DNA of 64,000 nt, from contig JAMLHC010000003.1 of assembly GCA_023957335.1 (NCBI GenBank), positions 372,001-436,000 of the forward strand, written 5' to 3'. Of this stretch, positions 14,344-25,100 are shown in pieces (within the stretch, counting starts at the first letter, position 1; each line of letters opens with the position of its first letter). This DNA is from Bacteroidota bacterium (lineage in GTDB: Bacteria > Bacteroidota > Bacteroidia > NS11-12g > UBA955). The translations under genes and the position numbers were made by a program. The notes beneath the pieces were generated by a model, which saw nothing but the letters and a program-made list of their open reading frames with translations, made no database searches and was not told where the DNA came from.

Positions 14344-14692
14344 AAAAACACAATCGCCACACTTTATCTGTGGCGATTTGTGTAATGTGTGGCAAAAAGT
14401 GTGGCGGTGGAGTTACTACTCTACCAACGTTTTACAGAGAAAAAAAGACGGTTGCCACAGTTTCCACAGTTTTTTTGAAAACTTTTATCTCACAAAAACA
14501 TAAATCGAATTTTTGCAACAAAAACACAATCGCCACACTTTATCTGTGGCGATTTGTGTAATGTGTGGCAAAAAGTGTGGCGGTGGAGTTACTACTCTAC
14601 CAACGTTTTACAGAGAAAAAAAGACGGTCGCCACAGTTTCCACAGTTTTTTTGAAAACTTTTATCTCACAAAAACGTAAATCGAATTTTTGC
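14344..14692. repeat. Tandem direct repeat, two 176-bp units
   Basis: Units at about 14344-14516 and 14520-14692 are almost identical; I see only a few substitutions. Each contains the hairpin CGCCACA/TGTGGCG and several CCACA/TGTGG words, and the second unit runs right up to the integrase stop codon. No convincing coding frame is present. Closely spaced repeats beside an integrase could be arm-type integrase or excisionase sites, or an origin. Confidence 0.9.
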
Positions 14693-15840
14693 TAAACTGG
14701 AAGAAAAATATTGTCACTAGGATCCTTTGGACATTCATCCAAATATTCTCTAATGTAAGCTTCAAAACCGCTCAAAGTAGTGTGCCCAGTAATCGCCATA
14801 ATATCTCTCATATTAGTTCCATTTTTGAACAATTCCACTGCAATCGTATGTTTCCAACCGTACAGAGTGTATTCTCTACCTAATCCAAGCTCCTTTTTCA
14901 TTCGGTGGAATTTTCTGGTAAACCAATCTCGAGTAGTTCCTTTTGGCCCGGGAATACCATCGCAGGTAAAAAAGAAATAATTTGCTGGATATTTCCATAA
15001 TTCCATTTTTTCAAAATCCTCTCTAAATCTTTCAAAAATAACCTTCACCGTTCTTTTAGCAGTCTTTTCAATAGCAGCAGGAAGTACAATTTTGAACTCT
15101 TCGGTATCAATATCCTTAACCCTAATTTGAACCGCAGCTTGCGGACGAACTCCCATCATCACAAATTTGCAAAACAGATATAAATAAGGATCGTTCTGCT
15201 CACACCAATATTTAATCCGCTTCACATCTTCTTTTCCAAACACTTTATTTCTTGTACTCCTTGCAGGCAGTTTATCTAAATGCTGGCAAATATTTGTCTT
15301 GCAATAATCCATTTTTACAAACATGCTCCAAGTGGAACGTATATCAACTATTATATTATTGACCGTTCTATTTGAAACACTTTTTTTCTCTCTTACCCAT
15401 TCGAGGAACTTATATATATGTCCGCTTTCAATCTCCGATACAAATTTCACAGACAAATCCTTTTCCTCTAGGTAATTTTTAAAATGTTTGATGTTGCTTA
15501 AATAAGGCTTAAAAGTATTTTTAGTAACAACTTGCTTTTTATAAGAAGCAATAGAATCTAAAGCAAAAAATATAGGTTGGAATCTATTGGGCAAATCAAA
15601 CTTACCGACCTCGGTTTGTCCCAAAATAAGTTGTTTAAAAATGCCGTCCCGTATTTTAACGGCACGTTGCATTTTCTCGTCAAAAGTTAGAAAAGGTTCG
15701 TTTAATCCTTTAGAGAACCTTTTAGTAATTCTTCTACCAGCTTTGTCAGAATATTGGTATCTAATCTGCCAATGCTTCTCTGGTTTGTTTCCAGCCGTAT
15801 CAATAACAGGCATGGAAAACGGTAACTTGTTATTGTACAT
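14692..15840 (-). CDS. Tyrosine recombinase (phage integrase)
   Basis: A 382-residue protein with an N-terminal arm-binding part, a SAM-like core-binding domain (about residues 75-180) and a C-terminal catalytic domain. The first catalytic Arg is in GVRPQAAVQIRV. The second box reads YGWKHTIAV, with Lys where many families have Arg, as in numerous Bacteroidota prophage integrases. It is followed by IMAITGHTTLSGFEAYI with His and the nucleophilic Tyr. It would integrate and excise the element at the neighbouring tRNA gene. Transcription is convergent with the phage operon, and the two are separated by the 176-bp repeats. Confidence 0.93.
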   Translation of the reverse strand: MYNNKLPFSMPVIDTAGNKPEKHWQIRYQYSDKAGRRITKRFSKGLNEPFLTFDEKMQRAVKIRDGIFKQLILGQTEVGKFDLPNRFQPIFFALDSIASYKKQVVTKNTFKPYLSNIKHFKNYLEEKDLSVKFVSEIESGHIYKFLEWVREKKSVSNRTVNNIIVDIRSTWSMFVKMDYCKTNICQHLDKLPARSTRNKVFGKEDVKRIKYWCEQNDPYLYLFCKFVMMGVRPQAAVQIRVKDIDTEEFKIVLPAAIEKTAKRTVKVIFERFREDFEKMELWKYPANYFFFTCDGIPGPKGTTRDWFTRKFHRMKKELGLGREYTLYGWKHTIAVELFKNGTNMRDIMAITGHTTLSGFEAYIREYLDECPKDPSDNIFLPV

Positions 15841-15954
15841 AGGGCATATTAATTAGCTCCTATGACAAACCAATAATTATCACGAATTGCAAGGATTGAA
15901 GTTAATCTTGCACGCCAATACAAAATTAACTTCTCGTAACTTGCTGATTCATAG

Positions 15955-16026
<72 letters not shown>

Positions 16027-16037
16027 ATTTGAGGGCA

Positions 16038-16045
16038 CAAAGATA
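16038..16045 (-). promoter_or_regulatory. tRNA-fMet promoter -7 box
   Basis: The minus strand reads TATCTTTG 11 bp before the tRNA 5' end. It shows that this box is a working promoter core in this genome and supports reading the same box as the promoter of the small RNAs in the phage element. Confidence 0.75.
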
Positions 16046-16126
16046 AGGCTATTTCCAACAACTGCAACACTTTCTTTCGTTTTGATTTTAATTGTAATTT
16101 CGCTTCTTGTAACACAAAGAAATTTT

Positions 16127-18175
16127 ATGAAAAACAGCATTCTTAAAACCGGAATAATTTTATTCCCTGCTTTTCTTTACACTACATGTACTACACCGAT
16201 GAAAAACAAAGAAAATACAAGCCCATTAGGCTATGACAAAAGTCTGATGGATACTAGCGCAAGCCCTTGCGAAAATTTTTACCAGTATGCTGCCGGAGGA
16301 TGGTTGGCAGCTAATCCGATTCCATCAACCGAAAGTCGCTGGGGAACATTTAATGTATTGGACAAACAAAATAACTCTAAAATTAGAAAACTGCTGGAGG
16401 ATCCTTTGAAAGAAAAACCTACAAAAGGAAGTCCGGAACAACTTACGCGTGATTTTTATCAATCTGCGATGGACTCCTCAACAAGAGAAAAATTAGGTGT
16501 TACGCCATTGAATCCTTTTTTCCAACAAATAGATGCACTCAAAACCAAGGAAGATATTTCGTCACTTCTGGGGGACTTTAACAAAAAAGGTCTATTTGGA
16601 CTTTTTAGTTTTTATATTTCAACCGATGCCAAAAATAGCGAATACTATGCAGTCTATATGGGACAAGGGGGGCTGGGTTTGCCCGACAGGGATTATTATT
16701 TGAAAGAAGATGCACATTCCCAAGAGATCAGAACAGCTTATAAAGCATTTATTGCTAAAATTCTGAACTTGGCAGGGCAAAGTAAAACAGAAGTTACTGC
16801 CGACAAAATCATGTCTATGGAAACACAGCTTGCGCAAATTTCAATGACAAAAACTGAGATGAGAGACCCTGATAAAACATACAACAAGAAGACTTATGCT
16901 AAATTTGTTAAATTATATTCTTATTTTAATTGGGATCAATTTTTTGCAAATGCAGGCGCAAAAGGCATAAACGAACTTGTAGTCTCACAAACCGATTTCT
17001 TTGCTAAATTGAAAGAGGTATTTGCAAAATACAGCTTAGAGGAATGGCAATCCTATCTGAAATGGCATATTGCACGTGGATTTGCAGGTTATCTGAATCA
17101 TGATATGGTGCAGGCAAGTTTTAATTTTTATCAAACAACATTGCGCGGAACCAAAGAAATGAAGCCACTTTGGGAAAGATCTGTGAATATGGTAAACGGA
17201 AATTTGGGAGAGCCTTTAGGGCAAATGTTTGTAAAGGCATATTTCAGTCCCGAATCCAAGAAAAGAGTGAGCGAAATGGTGGAGGAACTAAGAACATCAT
17301 TTGGTGAGAGAATCCAAAAACTGGATTGGATGAGTGCAGAAACCAAAGTAAAAGCAATGGAAAAATTAAAATCTTTCGGATATAAAATTGGCTATCCTGA
17401 AAAATGGAAAGATTATAGCATGGTTGAAATCTCAACCACTAATCTTGTACAAAACCTGGTCAATGTCAATCTTAGAGAAACAGAAATCATGCTTGCCAAG
17501 ATTGGACAACAGATTGACAAAACAGAGTGGGAAATGACTCCTCAGACTGTCAACGCATATTATGAACCAACCCGCAATGAGATTGTATTTCCTGCAGGTA
17601 TCTTACAAGCTCCTTTCTTTGACCCGAATGTGGATGATGCGTTGAATTATGGTGGAATTGGAGCTGTTATAGGACACGAATTCTCTCATGGTTTTGATGA
17701 CGAAGGAAGTAAATATGACGGAAAAGGAAACCTGTCAAACTGGTGGACAGACAAAGACAACGAGCTTTTCAGACAACGCACAAACAAAATCGTAGAACAG
17801 TTCAACAAGTTTGAAGTATTAGATAGTGTCTTCATCAATGGCGAACTTACGCAAGGTGAAAACATAGCCGATTTTGCCGGTTTAACTATTGCATATTATG
17901 CTTTGAAAAATCATATTGAAAAGCAAGGCAAACAACTAAGCTCCCCTGACGGATTTACATGGCAACAAAGGTTTTTTATGGGCTGGGCTTTGGTATGGGC
18001 AAACAATATTACCGACAAAGAATTGCGTCAGCGCGTAATAACCGACCCTCATTCACCGGGTAAATACAGAGTATTGGGACCTTTGAGCAATATGCCGGAA
18101 TTTCAAGAAGCTTTTGGATGCAAACCTGGGAGTAAAATGCACGCTGATGATGATAACAGAGTAATTATTTGGTAA
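16127..18175 (+). CDS. M13 family zinc metallopeptidase (PepO/neprilysin-like)
   Basis: A 682-residue protein from ATG 16127; an upstream extension reads antisense through the tRNA and is rejected. It has an N-terminal hydrophobic signal with a cysteine (LYTTC) that could be lipidated. It has the family's catalytic block VIGHEFSHGFDDEGSKYDG at about residue 516, the third zinc ligand in ENIADFAGL at about 577, and the substrate motif NAYYEPTRNEIVFPAGILQ. Length is normal for the family. It would degrade peptides in the periplasm or at the cell surface. Confidence 0.95.
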   Translation: MKNSILKTGIILFPAFLYTTCTTPMKNKENTSPLGYDKSLMDTSASPCENFYQYAAGGWLAANPIPSTESRWGTFNVLDKQNNSKIRKLLEDPLKEKPTKGSPEQLTRDFYQSAMDSSTREKLGVTPLNPFFQQIDALKTKEDISSLLGDFNKKGLFGLFSFYISTDAKNSEYYAVYMGQGGLGLPDRDYYLKEDAHSQEIRTAYKAFIAKILNLAGQSKTEVTADKIMSMETQLAQISMTKTEMRDPDKTYNKKTYAKFVKLYSYFNWDQFFANAGAKGINELVVSQTDFFAKLKEVFAKYSLEEWQSYLKWHIARGFAGYLNHDMVQASFNFYQTTLRGTKEMKPLWERSVNMVNGNLGEPLGQMFVKAYFSPESKKRVSEMVEELRTSFGERIQKLDWMSAETKVKAMEKLKSFGYKIGYPEKWKDYSMVEISTTNLVQNLVNVNLRETEIMLAKIGQQIDKTEWEMTPQTVNAYYEPTRNEIVFPAGILQAPFFDPNVDDALNYGGIGAVIGHEFSHGFDDEGSKYDGKGNLSNWWTDKDNELFRQRTNKIVEQFNKFEVLDSVFINGELTQGENIADFAGLTIAYYALKNHIEKQGKQLSSPDGFTWQQRFFMGWALVWANNITDKELRQRVITDPHSPGKYRVLGPLSNMPEFQEAFGCKPGSKMHADDDNRVIIW

Positions 18176-18196
18176 GTTTGTATTTTATAGCAAATC

Positions 18197-18787
18197 ATGT
18201 TGGAAATTCTTTCTAAAGAAAAGATCCTTAAAAATATACGCAAAGGGCTTGTGGTACCTTCTGAAAAGCCCTTTGCAGACATAAATCTGGATTCTCCCAT
18301 CTACAAGGAAGAAAAAGTAAAAAAAGAAGAATCTATTATTCAGGTATTTCTGCAAAATGAAAATGCTTTCTTTCTCTCTTGTAATAACAAATTTGAGTTT
18401 CTTTCGACACTTCAAAAATTAATTGAAGTAAGAAATTGGAAAGAACCGGTTTGCCAAGAAACAGCTCTTTCTCAATTACTGAATGAAAACGGCATAATTA
18501 CTCATGTTAATTCTCCATCTAAGAAACAGCCTTTTATTACGACTTGTCACAAAGCTTTGAGCAAACCCTCAGTACTTTTATTTGACTATAGGTTTCAATT
18601 TGTAAAAAAAATTCTGGCTGCTCCCATACTCATCATCGCCATGACAGAACAACAACTTTCTGTCTATCATGAAGACAAGAGTTCGCTACAGCTCAATCCT
18701 TTGGAAAATTTTACAAAATGTGCCATTCATCCTCGCATTTTACAAGACAAAGAGGTGTATTTCTTTTTCATTAACGATTCACTTTAA
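18197..18787 (+). CDS. LUD-domain (LutC-like) protein
   Basis: A 196-residue protein. The N-terminal LSKEKILKNIRKGL is typical of LutC/YkgG-type LUD proteins, and the rest fits an isolated LUD fold, with SKPSVLLFDYRFQFVKKILAAPILIIAM near the C-terminus. LutC functions with iron-sulphur LutA and LutB in L-lactate oxidation, but no such genes are adjacent; a LutB-like gene without clusters lies at 46941. It sits 21 bp after the peptidase and 3 bp before the glycosyltransferase. The exact role is uncertain. Confidence 0.65.
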   Translation: MLEILSKEKILKNIRKGLVVPSEKPFADINLDSPIYKEEKVKKEESIIQVFLQNENAFFLSCNNKFEFLSTLQKLIEVRNWKEPVCQETALSQLLNENGIITHVNSPSKKQPFITTCHKALSKPSVLLFDYRFQFVKKILAAPILIIAMTEQQLSVYHEDKSSLQLNPLENFTKCAIHPRILQDKEVYFFFINDSL

Positions 18788-18790
18788 GCC

Positions 18791-19558
18791 ATGTTGTCTG
18801 CTGTCATTCTCACTTTCAACGAGGAAAATAATATTGCAGAATGCATTGACTCCGCATTTAAGGTAGCTGATGAAGTAATCGTAATTGACAGTCATAGTAC
18901 TGACAAGACCGTCCAAATTGCACAAAACAAAAATGCAATAGTCAAATCCATAGAATGGAAAGGATGGGTTGTGAGCAGAAATGAAGCCATTCTGAACATT
19001 TCGTTCGACCATATTCTTTTTATGGATGCTGATGAAAGACTTTCTACTGGACTTATTCAATCCATCCTAACTGAAAAATCCAAAGGATTTCCGTCCAAAG
19101 TGTACTCACTACAACGACTAAATCATATTGGCAACAAAGCAATTAAACATGGGGCTTGGTTCCCTGATAATAAAATTCGTTTGTACGAGAAATCAGAGGT
19201 TATATGGAAGGGCGGACACGTACATGAATGGGCGGATTCAGATCAAATCAAAGCAGTTCCATTGAACGGCTTTTTGTTGCATTATAGTTATCAAAATGCC
19301 AGTGAACTACGCTCAAAGACTAAGAAGTATGCATTGTTGGCTGCACAATCACTACGGACTAAACCCAAAGTGTTGCTTTTGGTTAAAATGCTGTTTTCCC
19401 CACTTTTCCGTTTTGTCAGGGATTACTTTTTCAAATCAGGGTATAAAGACAACAGAGAGGGTTTTTTGATTGCTTGTCAATCGGCAAGAGAAGTTTTTTT
19501 GAAAAATAAGGCAGCTTTAACAGGAGTTCGAACTCAAGCAGAGAATAATCTTGCGTAG
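18791..19558 (+). CDS. Family 2 glycosyltransferase (WaaE/KdtX-like)
   Basis: A 255-residue protein opening with the GT2 nucleotide-sugar fold: SAVILTFNEENNIAECIDSA, DEVIVIDSHSTDKT and the acidic motif FMDADERL. Next come the HGAWFPDNKIRLYEKS and HEWADS blocks, characteristic of the KdtX/WaaE lipopolysaccharide-core branch. It probably adds a sugar to a surface glycan. The 3' end overlaps the convergent gene by 25 bp. Confidence 0.88.
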   Translation: MLSAVILTFNEENNIAECIDSAFKVADEVIVIDSHSTDKTVQIAQNKNAIVKSIEWKGWVVSRNEAILNISFDHILFMDADERLSTGLIQSILTEKSKGFPSKVYSLQRLNHIGNKAIKHGAWFPDNKIRLYEKSEVIWKGGHVHEWADSDQIKAVPLNGFLLHYSYQNASELRSKTKKYALLAAQSLRTKPKVLLLVKMLFSPLFRFVRDYFFKSGYKDNREGFLIACQSAREVFLKNKAALTGVRTQAENNLA

Positions 19559-20001
19559 TCTGATTCCGTGGGTGATTTGAGTAGATTATGTTGTATATCT
19601 GCGAGGTTTGCACAAAGCAGGTTAACAATCTTGTCTTCGGGTTCTAACCCAAAATCAGAAGCCCTATTAAAAGGAACAGAGATAATCTTATCATCGCGTA
19701 GGATATAAATGTTGTGTCTGTTATTGAGTTTAATCCCAACTTCATTTTCTAATTTAGTTACAAAGCGGCTTAATACATCCAAAGAACATCCCCCGGGCAC
19801 AGTATTGTCATCCACAACCAAAACCATAAATTGATTATTCAAAAAGAACACATCCGTTTGCAAAGGAGTTCCGTGGTAATTCCAATTGTGAAGGAATGCT
19901 TTGAATTTCTCAACGATTGTGTTTTGAATTTGTTGATCAAGAGGTGCGTCAGCCGGGTAAATATGCACCTTTGAACTCTCCGGAAGGTTTGAATTAATCA
20001 T
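19534..20001 (-). CDS. Conserved Bacteroidota protein (often mislabelled ABC transporter ATPase)
   Basis: A 155-residue protein from ATG 20001; a longer frame to 20049 would overlap the HIT gene. Recognisable blocks are VHIYPADAPL, FLHNWNYHGTPLQTDVFFLNNQFMVLVVDD and GGCSLDVLSRFV. No Walker motif exists, so the common ABC ATPase label is wrong. It follows the HIT gene by 10 bp in the same operon. The function is unknown. Confidence 0.75.
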   Translation of the reverse strand: MINSNLPESSKVHIYPADAPLDQQIQNTIVEKFKAFLHNWNYHGTPLQTDVFFLNNQFMVLVVDDNTVPGGCSLDVLSRFVTKLENEVGIKLNNRHNIYILRDDKIISVPFNRASDFGLEPEDKIVNLLCANLADIQHNLLKSPTESDYARLFSA

Positions 20002-20011
20002 AGACGCAAAA

Positions 20012-20413
20012 TTATATAAACGAACGAATGAGAGCGGCAACTTCTTCAAATTCTTCAGCTGTAAATTTAGGTCTTGGATTTGAGAAGTTCATATCAGCAA
20101 CATGATTCATGGGAATAAGATGTATATGTACATGCGGCACTTCCAGCCCAATAATTGAAAGACCCACTTTCTTGCATGGAACAGCTTTTTTGAGTGCAAC
20201 AGCAACTTTTTTGGCAAATGAATGAAGAGCACTCATCTGCTGTTCATTCAAATCAAAATAATAATCTATTTCTTGTTTTGGGATAACTAAAATATGCCCC
20301 TTTGTAATGGGCATAATATCCAAAAATGCCAAATGGTTATTGTCTTCGGCAATCTTGTAACAGGAGATCTCGCCTCTGATTATTTTTGAAAAAATACTAT
20401 CGGGATTTGCCAT
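20012..20413 (-). CDS. HIT family nucleotide hydrolase
   Basis: A 133-residue protein with the histidine triad HVHIHLIPM and the preceding SIFSKIIRGEISCYKIAED and GHILVIPK blocks typical of bacterial HINT-type proteins. It hydrolyses nucleoside phosphoramidates or related compounds in the cytoplasm. It lies 4 bp downstream of greA, so the two are cotranscribed. Confidence 0.95.
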   Translation of the reverse strand: MANPDSIFSKIIRGEISCYKIAEDNNHLAFLDIMPITKGHILVIPKQEIDYYFDLNEQQMSALHSFAKKVAVALKKAVPCKKVGLSIIGLEVPHVHIHLIPMNHVADMNFSNPRPKFTAEEFEEVAALIRSFI

Positions 20414-20417
20414 ATCT

Positions 20418-20894
20418 TTATCTTTCGATATTCATGATTTCTAATTTGATCAAACCGGCAGGCACTTGTATTTCTACAATTTCACCTTTGGATTTTCCAA
20501 TCAATCCGGCTCCAATAGCTGATTTAGAAGAAATTTTTCCTTCTTTTAAATTTGCCTCAGTTTCAGAAACAATGGTATAAGTCATTTCCTTGTTTATTTT
20601 TAAGTTCTTGACTGTAACTTTGCTCAACAATGAAATCTTAGATATATCTAATTTTGACTCATCAATGATTCTGCTGTGTGCCAGAATGTTTTCAAGTTTG
20701 GCAATTTTGGCTTCCAACAAACCTTGTGCATCTTTTGCTGCATCATATTCGGCATTTTCGGATAAATCACCTTTGTCTCTTGCCTCGGCAATTTGTTTGC
20801 TGATATTGGGTCTTTCAACCTTTTTTAAGTTTTCCAATTCATTACGAAGAGAATCCATCCCTTCCTTGGTAACATAATTCAATTCTGTATTCAT
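20418..20894 (-). CDS. greA: Transcription elongation factor GreA
   Basis: A 158-residue protein with an N-terminal coiled coil carrying ARDKGDLSENAEYDAAKDAQG, whose acidic residues at the tip enter the RNA polymerase channel, and a C-terminal FKBP-like domain ending in KGEIVEIQVPAGLIKLEIM. It rescues backtracked polymerase by stimulating transcript cleavage. First gene of a three-gene operon with the HIT protein and the conserved unknown protein. Confidence 0.97.
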   Translation of the reverse strand: MNTELNYVTKEGMDSLRNELENLKKVERPNISKQIAEARDKGDLSENAEYDAAKDAQGLLEAKIAKLENILAHSRIIDESKLDISKISLLSKVTVKNLKINKEMTYTIVSETEANLKEGKISSKSAIGAGLIGKSKGEIVEIQVPAGLIKLEIMNIER

Positions 20895-20912
20895 GATTTT
20901 TTTTATACCTCT

Positions 20913-20952
20913 TTAAAAAAAATGTTGCACTTGCCAAAGGCAAGTGCAACAT
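20913..20952 (-). terminator. Rho-independent terminator of the outer-membrane operon
   Basis: Perfect 14-bp arms ATGTTGCACTTGCC (20922-20935) and its complement (20939-20952) with a 3-nt loop are followed on the minus strand by eight T. It ends the operon formed by the PorV-like, secreted-protein and TonB-receptor genes. Confidence 0.95.
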
Positions 20953-20976
20953 TCAAATTTACTTATTTATTACTTA

Positions 20977-22110
20977 TTATTTGTGTCCTTTGCTGTCTAT
21001 ATTAATTCTCAATCCAAAAGAATGTGTTCCGCTAAATGGGTTTGTTGAACGATAAGAATAGTCAACTCCAAGCGTAGATTTATTATCAGAACCTTTTGAG
21101 CCAAGCGGTATTTCAACAGTGGCACCGGCACAAAAACCGGTCAATGCATCATTTCTTGTTTCATAGTTAAAACCACCTTGTTGGAAATTATAACCGGTTC
21201 TTATCATAAAAATCTCTTTATAAGCCCATTCTAAACCAACTGTAGTAATGTTTGGCGAGAATGCATTAAAATTATAATTAGCTGCTAATGTTAATCTGTT
21301 AAAGTACACATCTGCATCTTTGTCTAATTTAAAATCGTAGCTTCCACCAATATTAATTAACGAAGGTAATTGCACTTGATTGGCTCTGGAAAACATTGAG
21401 CTTTCGTAGCCTGCTCCCTGAATAGTTGATTTTTTGGTAAGACCATCGCCTGAAGGAGTCATATTAGGTCCAATATTTCTAAGCGAAATCCCAAATTTTA
21501 AATCATCCTTTTTAACTTTGCTGTCAGGGTTAGATGATGCTGCATATTGTACACCGGCATCAAAGCATACACCTACCATTCTTACATCAGGGATTTGTTC
21601 TTGTACAATTCGGGTAACAATACCACCGGAAATTGATTTTGTAAATTTCTTTGCATAACCAAATCCCAGATTCATAAAGGAAGGTCTATAAGTACCTAAT
21701 CCACCGTCAGGTTGTTGCACAGTTGTGATATTAATATTGCCGATTTCATAGGACATCAAACTAATACCAATTACATCGGAGCCGCTTTTTCCTATATTTT
21801 GTGTAAAAGCCACATTGTTAATACTAATACCGGTCCCGACAAGCCAAGCAGTGCGGGCAAAAATCAATTCGGTTTGAGGTGTTTTTGCTAATCCGGCAGG
21901 ATTGAAATAGAAAGCCTCAGCTCCCCTAATTCCACCAACATTGGCATTTCCCCACCCTGAACTTCTTGCCCAACCATTAATTGTTAGTTGCGGTGCACCT
22001 GCTGAACCGAAACGTGCTTCGTCAGAAGCGTTGCTTGTTGCTGTTAGCAATATTCCGGTACCCGCAAGTATAAGTCCTTTAACAAAATTCTTCATTTCAA
22101 GTTTTATCAT
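20977..22110 (-). CDS. PorV/PorQ family outer-membrane barrel (T9SS-linked)
   Basis: A 377-residue protein with an N-terminal signal peptide (ILTATSNA), the early RGAEAFYFNPAGLAKTPQTEL block of PorV/PorQ (UPF0164, FadL-like) barrels and a beta-barrel ending in HSFGLRINIDSKGHK. PorV-type proteins shuttle T9SS substrates at the outer membrane. It is the last gene of an operon with a huge secreted protein and a TonB receptor. This context suggests it serves that partner protein rather than being the general PorV. A start at ATG 22095 (MKNFVKG) is also possible. Confidence 0.85.
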   Translation of the reverse strand: MIKLEMKNFVKGLILAGTGILLTATSNASDEARFGSAGAPQLTINGWARSSGWGNANVGGIRGAEAFYFNPAGLAKTPQTELIFARTAWLVGTGISINNVAFTQNIGKSGSDVIGISLMSYEIGNINITTVQQPDGGLGTYRPSFMNLGFGYAKKFTKSISGGIVTRIVQEQIPDVRMVGVCFDAGVQYAASSNPDSKVKKDDLKFGISLRNIGPNMTPSGDGLTKKSTIQGAGYESSMFSRANQVQLPSLINIGGSYDFKLDKDADVYFNRLTLAANYNFNAFSPNITTVGLEWAYKEIFMIRTGYNFQQGGFNYETRNDALTGFCAGATVEIPLGSKGSDNKSTLGVDYSYRSTNPFSGTHSFGLRINIDSKGHK

Positions 22111-22137
22111 TGTAAAAATTTATTAGCTTTACCAATA

Positions 22138-25100
22138 TTAATATGAATCTAAATCTATAGTTCTCATTACACCATACCATTTAAGTATCTTTTCTCCTAA
22201 ATCTTTCCCATCAACATGAATGATATATAATCCGGTTGCGATAGGCACTCCTTTATTATTTTTCAAATCCCAGTCGAGCCATGTCACCTCATCGTCTTTT
22301 TTAATTCTTCTCACCAAAGTTCCGCTGAGTGTGTATATAGAAACAGTACATGTCTTAGGAAGATTAGTAATCTTAACCCTACTGTCAACAGGGCTTGTTT
22401 CGTATTCTGAATAAGCATAGTAAGGGTTGGGAACTATGTTAACCAAATCCATTGAATTAATTTTCTTTCCTGCGTTGGTTTCAGGTGCAATATCCTTAGT
22501 ATTAAAGGTATATACAGGAGGAACATTATTCAAATTAGTAGTATAGGGTTTTCTAACTCGTATTTTAATGGTTACTTCTGTAGGAGGAACCCCATTTTCA
22601 AACTCAAATCCGGGATTTACCATAGTCGGTATCACCCACATTACTTGTGATAACACACCACGTTTATTTGCTTCAAGCGGAATGGAGCCTTCATTATTTA
22701 CTTTCAAGATATTTTTATAGAATTGACCTTCATCATAAATTGGACCTTTAAAGTTTCTAAGTGCTTTTCCGGGGTAGCTACCCATGATGTAAACATAGTG
22801 TTTTCCACCGGATACAGGGTTGTTGCCATTATCACCATCAAAAAAGTTAGGAGTAGGATTCCAAATCATATCTCTTCCTCTTTGACCCACCAGATAGGAG
22901 TCTTCACCAAATGCTAGATTTAATCTTTCTCCTGTTTCAACATTAATGGCATAACCGGGGAAGTAAGAAGTTCCGGTATCTCCGGGTACAGTTTTCAAGT
23001 TTTTATCTCGAGAAGTACCCCATCTTAAGTTAAACTTAGACATTCTACCTTCGTTTAAATCTTTATTCTCACCCATTTCAAATACCACACATTTTGTCCA
23101 TTTGGATCTGTCAGGCGTAATCACAAGGTTCACACTGGCAAGTTCTTCCATCGGATTATCTGCAGTTTGGCTGGCACCCCAAGCCATTCCAAAAACTCCA
23201 TCTGCTCTTGAACATAGGGCATAGGGAGCAATTCTTCCATTCCAAATCTTTTCATAGACTTCATTAGGGTCCATTAACTCACCTTTAACACGGTTTGCAT
23301 CGGTTACACCGCTGGCAGGGTTGCTGGTAACACCACCTGAACGTATCCAGTTAAAATATGGATTTCCATTCATGTCGGGTACAGCAGTCAACCATTGTTT
23401 GCTCAAATCAGCAAACTCAACTTCGTAGCTTAAGAAACCATTACTTGGGTCTTCTTTGGGGCTATAACCGGGCACTTTTACTTGTTCTATGGTAATCGAA
23501 AGTCCCCAATCAGCCAAAGTAGGTCTGTTAACCAATTGTTTTTTGTCGGACGTTACACCTTGAACGGTTTCAAAAGGTATTGCCAACGTGGTGTCAGAGA
23601 AAACAGTATCTCCGGTAGTTTTATTAACTAAAAACCAATAGCTGCTACTGTCAATATTATCTTTATATCTAATATCGGTCATAGAAGGGTATTGTCCATT
23701 TTGGCTTCCTTTTAGCGGTTTAGTGGGGTCTTCTATGAAAACCAATTCAAACTCAGCATCAGGAACTTTAAACGGATCTACAACTTTAATCTTAACAGGT
23801 CCTGCACCGTTTAGATAGGTAACTTCTTGCACTGAATTATAAGCCAATATTCGGTCGATGGTTTCTTTAGTAAATTCCAATACATTACCACCGTTTCCTC
23901 TACCTTCAATTCGAGTAATCTTTGGACCGGAGCCGTATTTGGAGTTCAATACAGTTCCTTCATTTTCGGGTTCAGATTTATGAGGAACTCCATCAATTCT
24001 TCGTATTGTTCTACCCGCTAAAAATTGCAAGGGTTCTAATTTTAATGTATCATTAGCAGGGTATGCATAAGCATAGATCATATAATAGTACTTTTTAAAG
24101 TTAACTAAGGTTTTATTAGATGTCGTAGCAAATGCATCTTCAGTAAGGTTAAAAGTTCCAACAAGTCCCTTATCTGCTCCATCCACTTTCAGCACGGGTA
24201 TATCTTGTTGTACAATAGGGTCAAACTCCATATTAATCATTTGTCCTATTCCGTCTTTGATATCGCATTGGTAAACAATACGGGCTTTATCAATATTTTT
24301 AATATCACCTGTACTTACGGTTCCGTCTTTTAATTGATAAACAATATATCCTTGGAATCTATATTCAATAGAATCTCCGTTTTCATTGAGTACAATTTCA
24401 CTATAATCTCTTGTTTTTTGGGTGTTCAGAAACTTAAATACCAGTTCATTTTCTAATTCTTGAATTTCAATTTCAGGTGCATCAGGACCTTGTGTCAACA
24501 AGAAATTATTATTAAACAATCTTTGTGCACCATCGGAGGCTCTTTGTAATAATCCGAGTGAACCTGTAGCACCACCACTGTTAGTACGTGCCCATACCAC
24601 ACCAACAGTAACATAGTTTACGGCTCCGGGATATAATGTAAAGGGACCTGAAGATTGCAAATATCTTCTGTCACCGGGAGGATTTCCAACTGAATGTTCA
24701 CTCCAAACTTGTCCAGGAAAGTTAGGGTCTGTATCACCTGGGTACATATAAGTTGTCTCTTGTGACCCTCCAATTCCATTACCACCAAAGGTCATTTTGT
24801 TACCATTTTTCCACAATGCCCTTAAGTAGTTATAATAATGTATAGCTTGTTCTGGATTACCATTTACGGGGTTAAAGTCGTTGTTATAATACACGAATGC
24901 ATATAAGCCTAATTGATTGCCTGCAGAGTCTCTTGGACCTTCAAAGAAATCGGTACCTATAGATGGAGGATTTAAACCATAACCCAAAACACCTTCATCA
25001 AAATCATCACCATTATAGCAATATCCTAAATCTCTTGGAACATCGCATCCTACATAGTCATCAAACGCGAATCCAAGGTCGGCATCCACCCACTGTCCGA

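Noticed and set aside
14344-14692. Possible CRISPR array
   Set aside because: Only two long adjacent copies with no spacers; no cas genes anywhere in the window.
14370-14695. Two similar 60-codon frames in the 176-bp repeats
   Set aside because: They are the same repeat read twice, with Cys/Lys/Phe-biased non-protein-like sequence; hairpins and A/T runs dominate.
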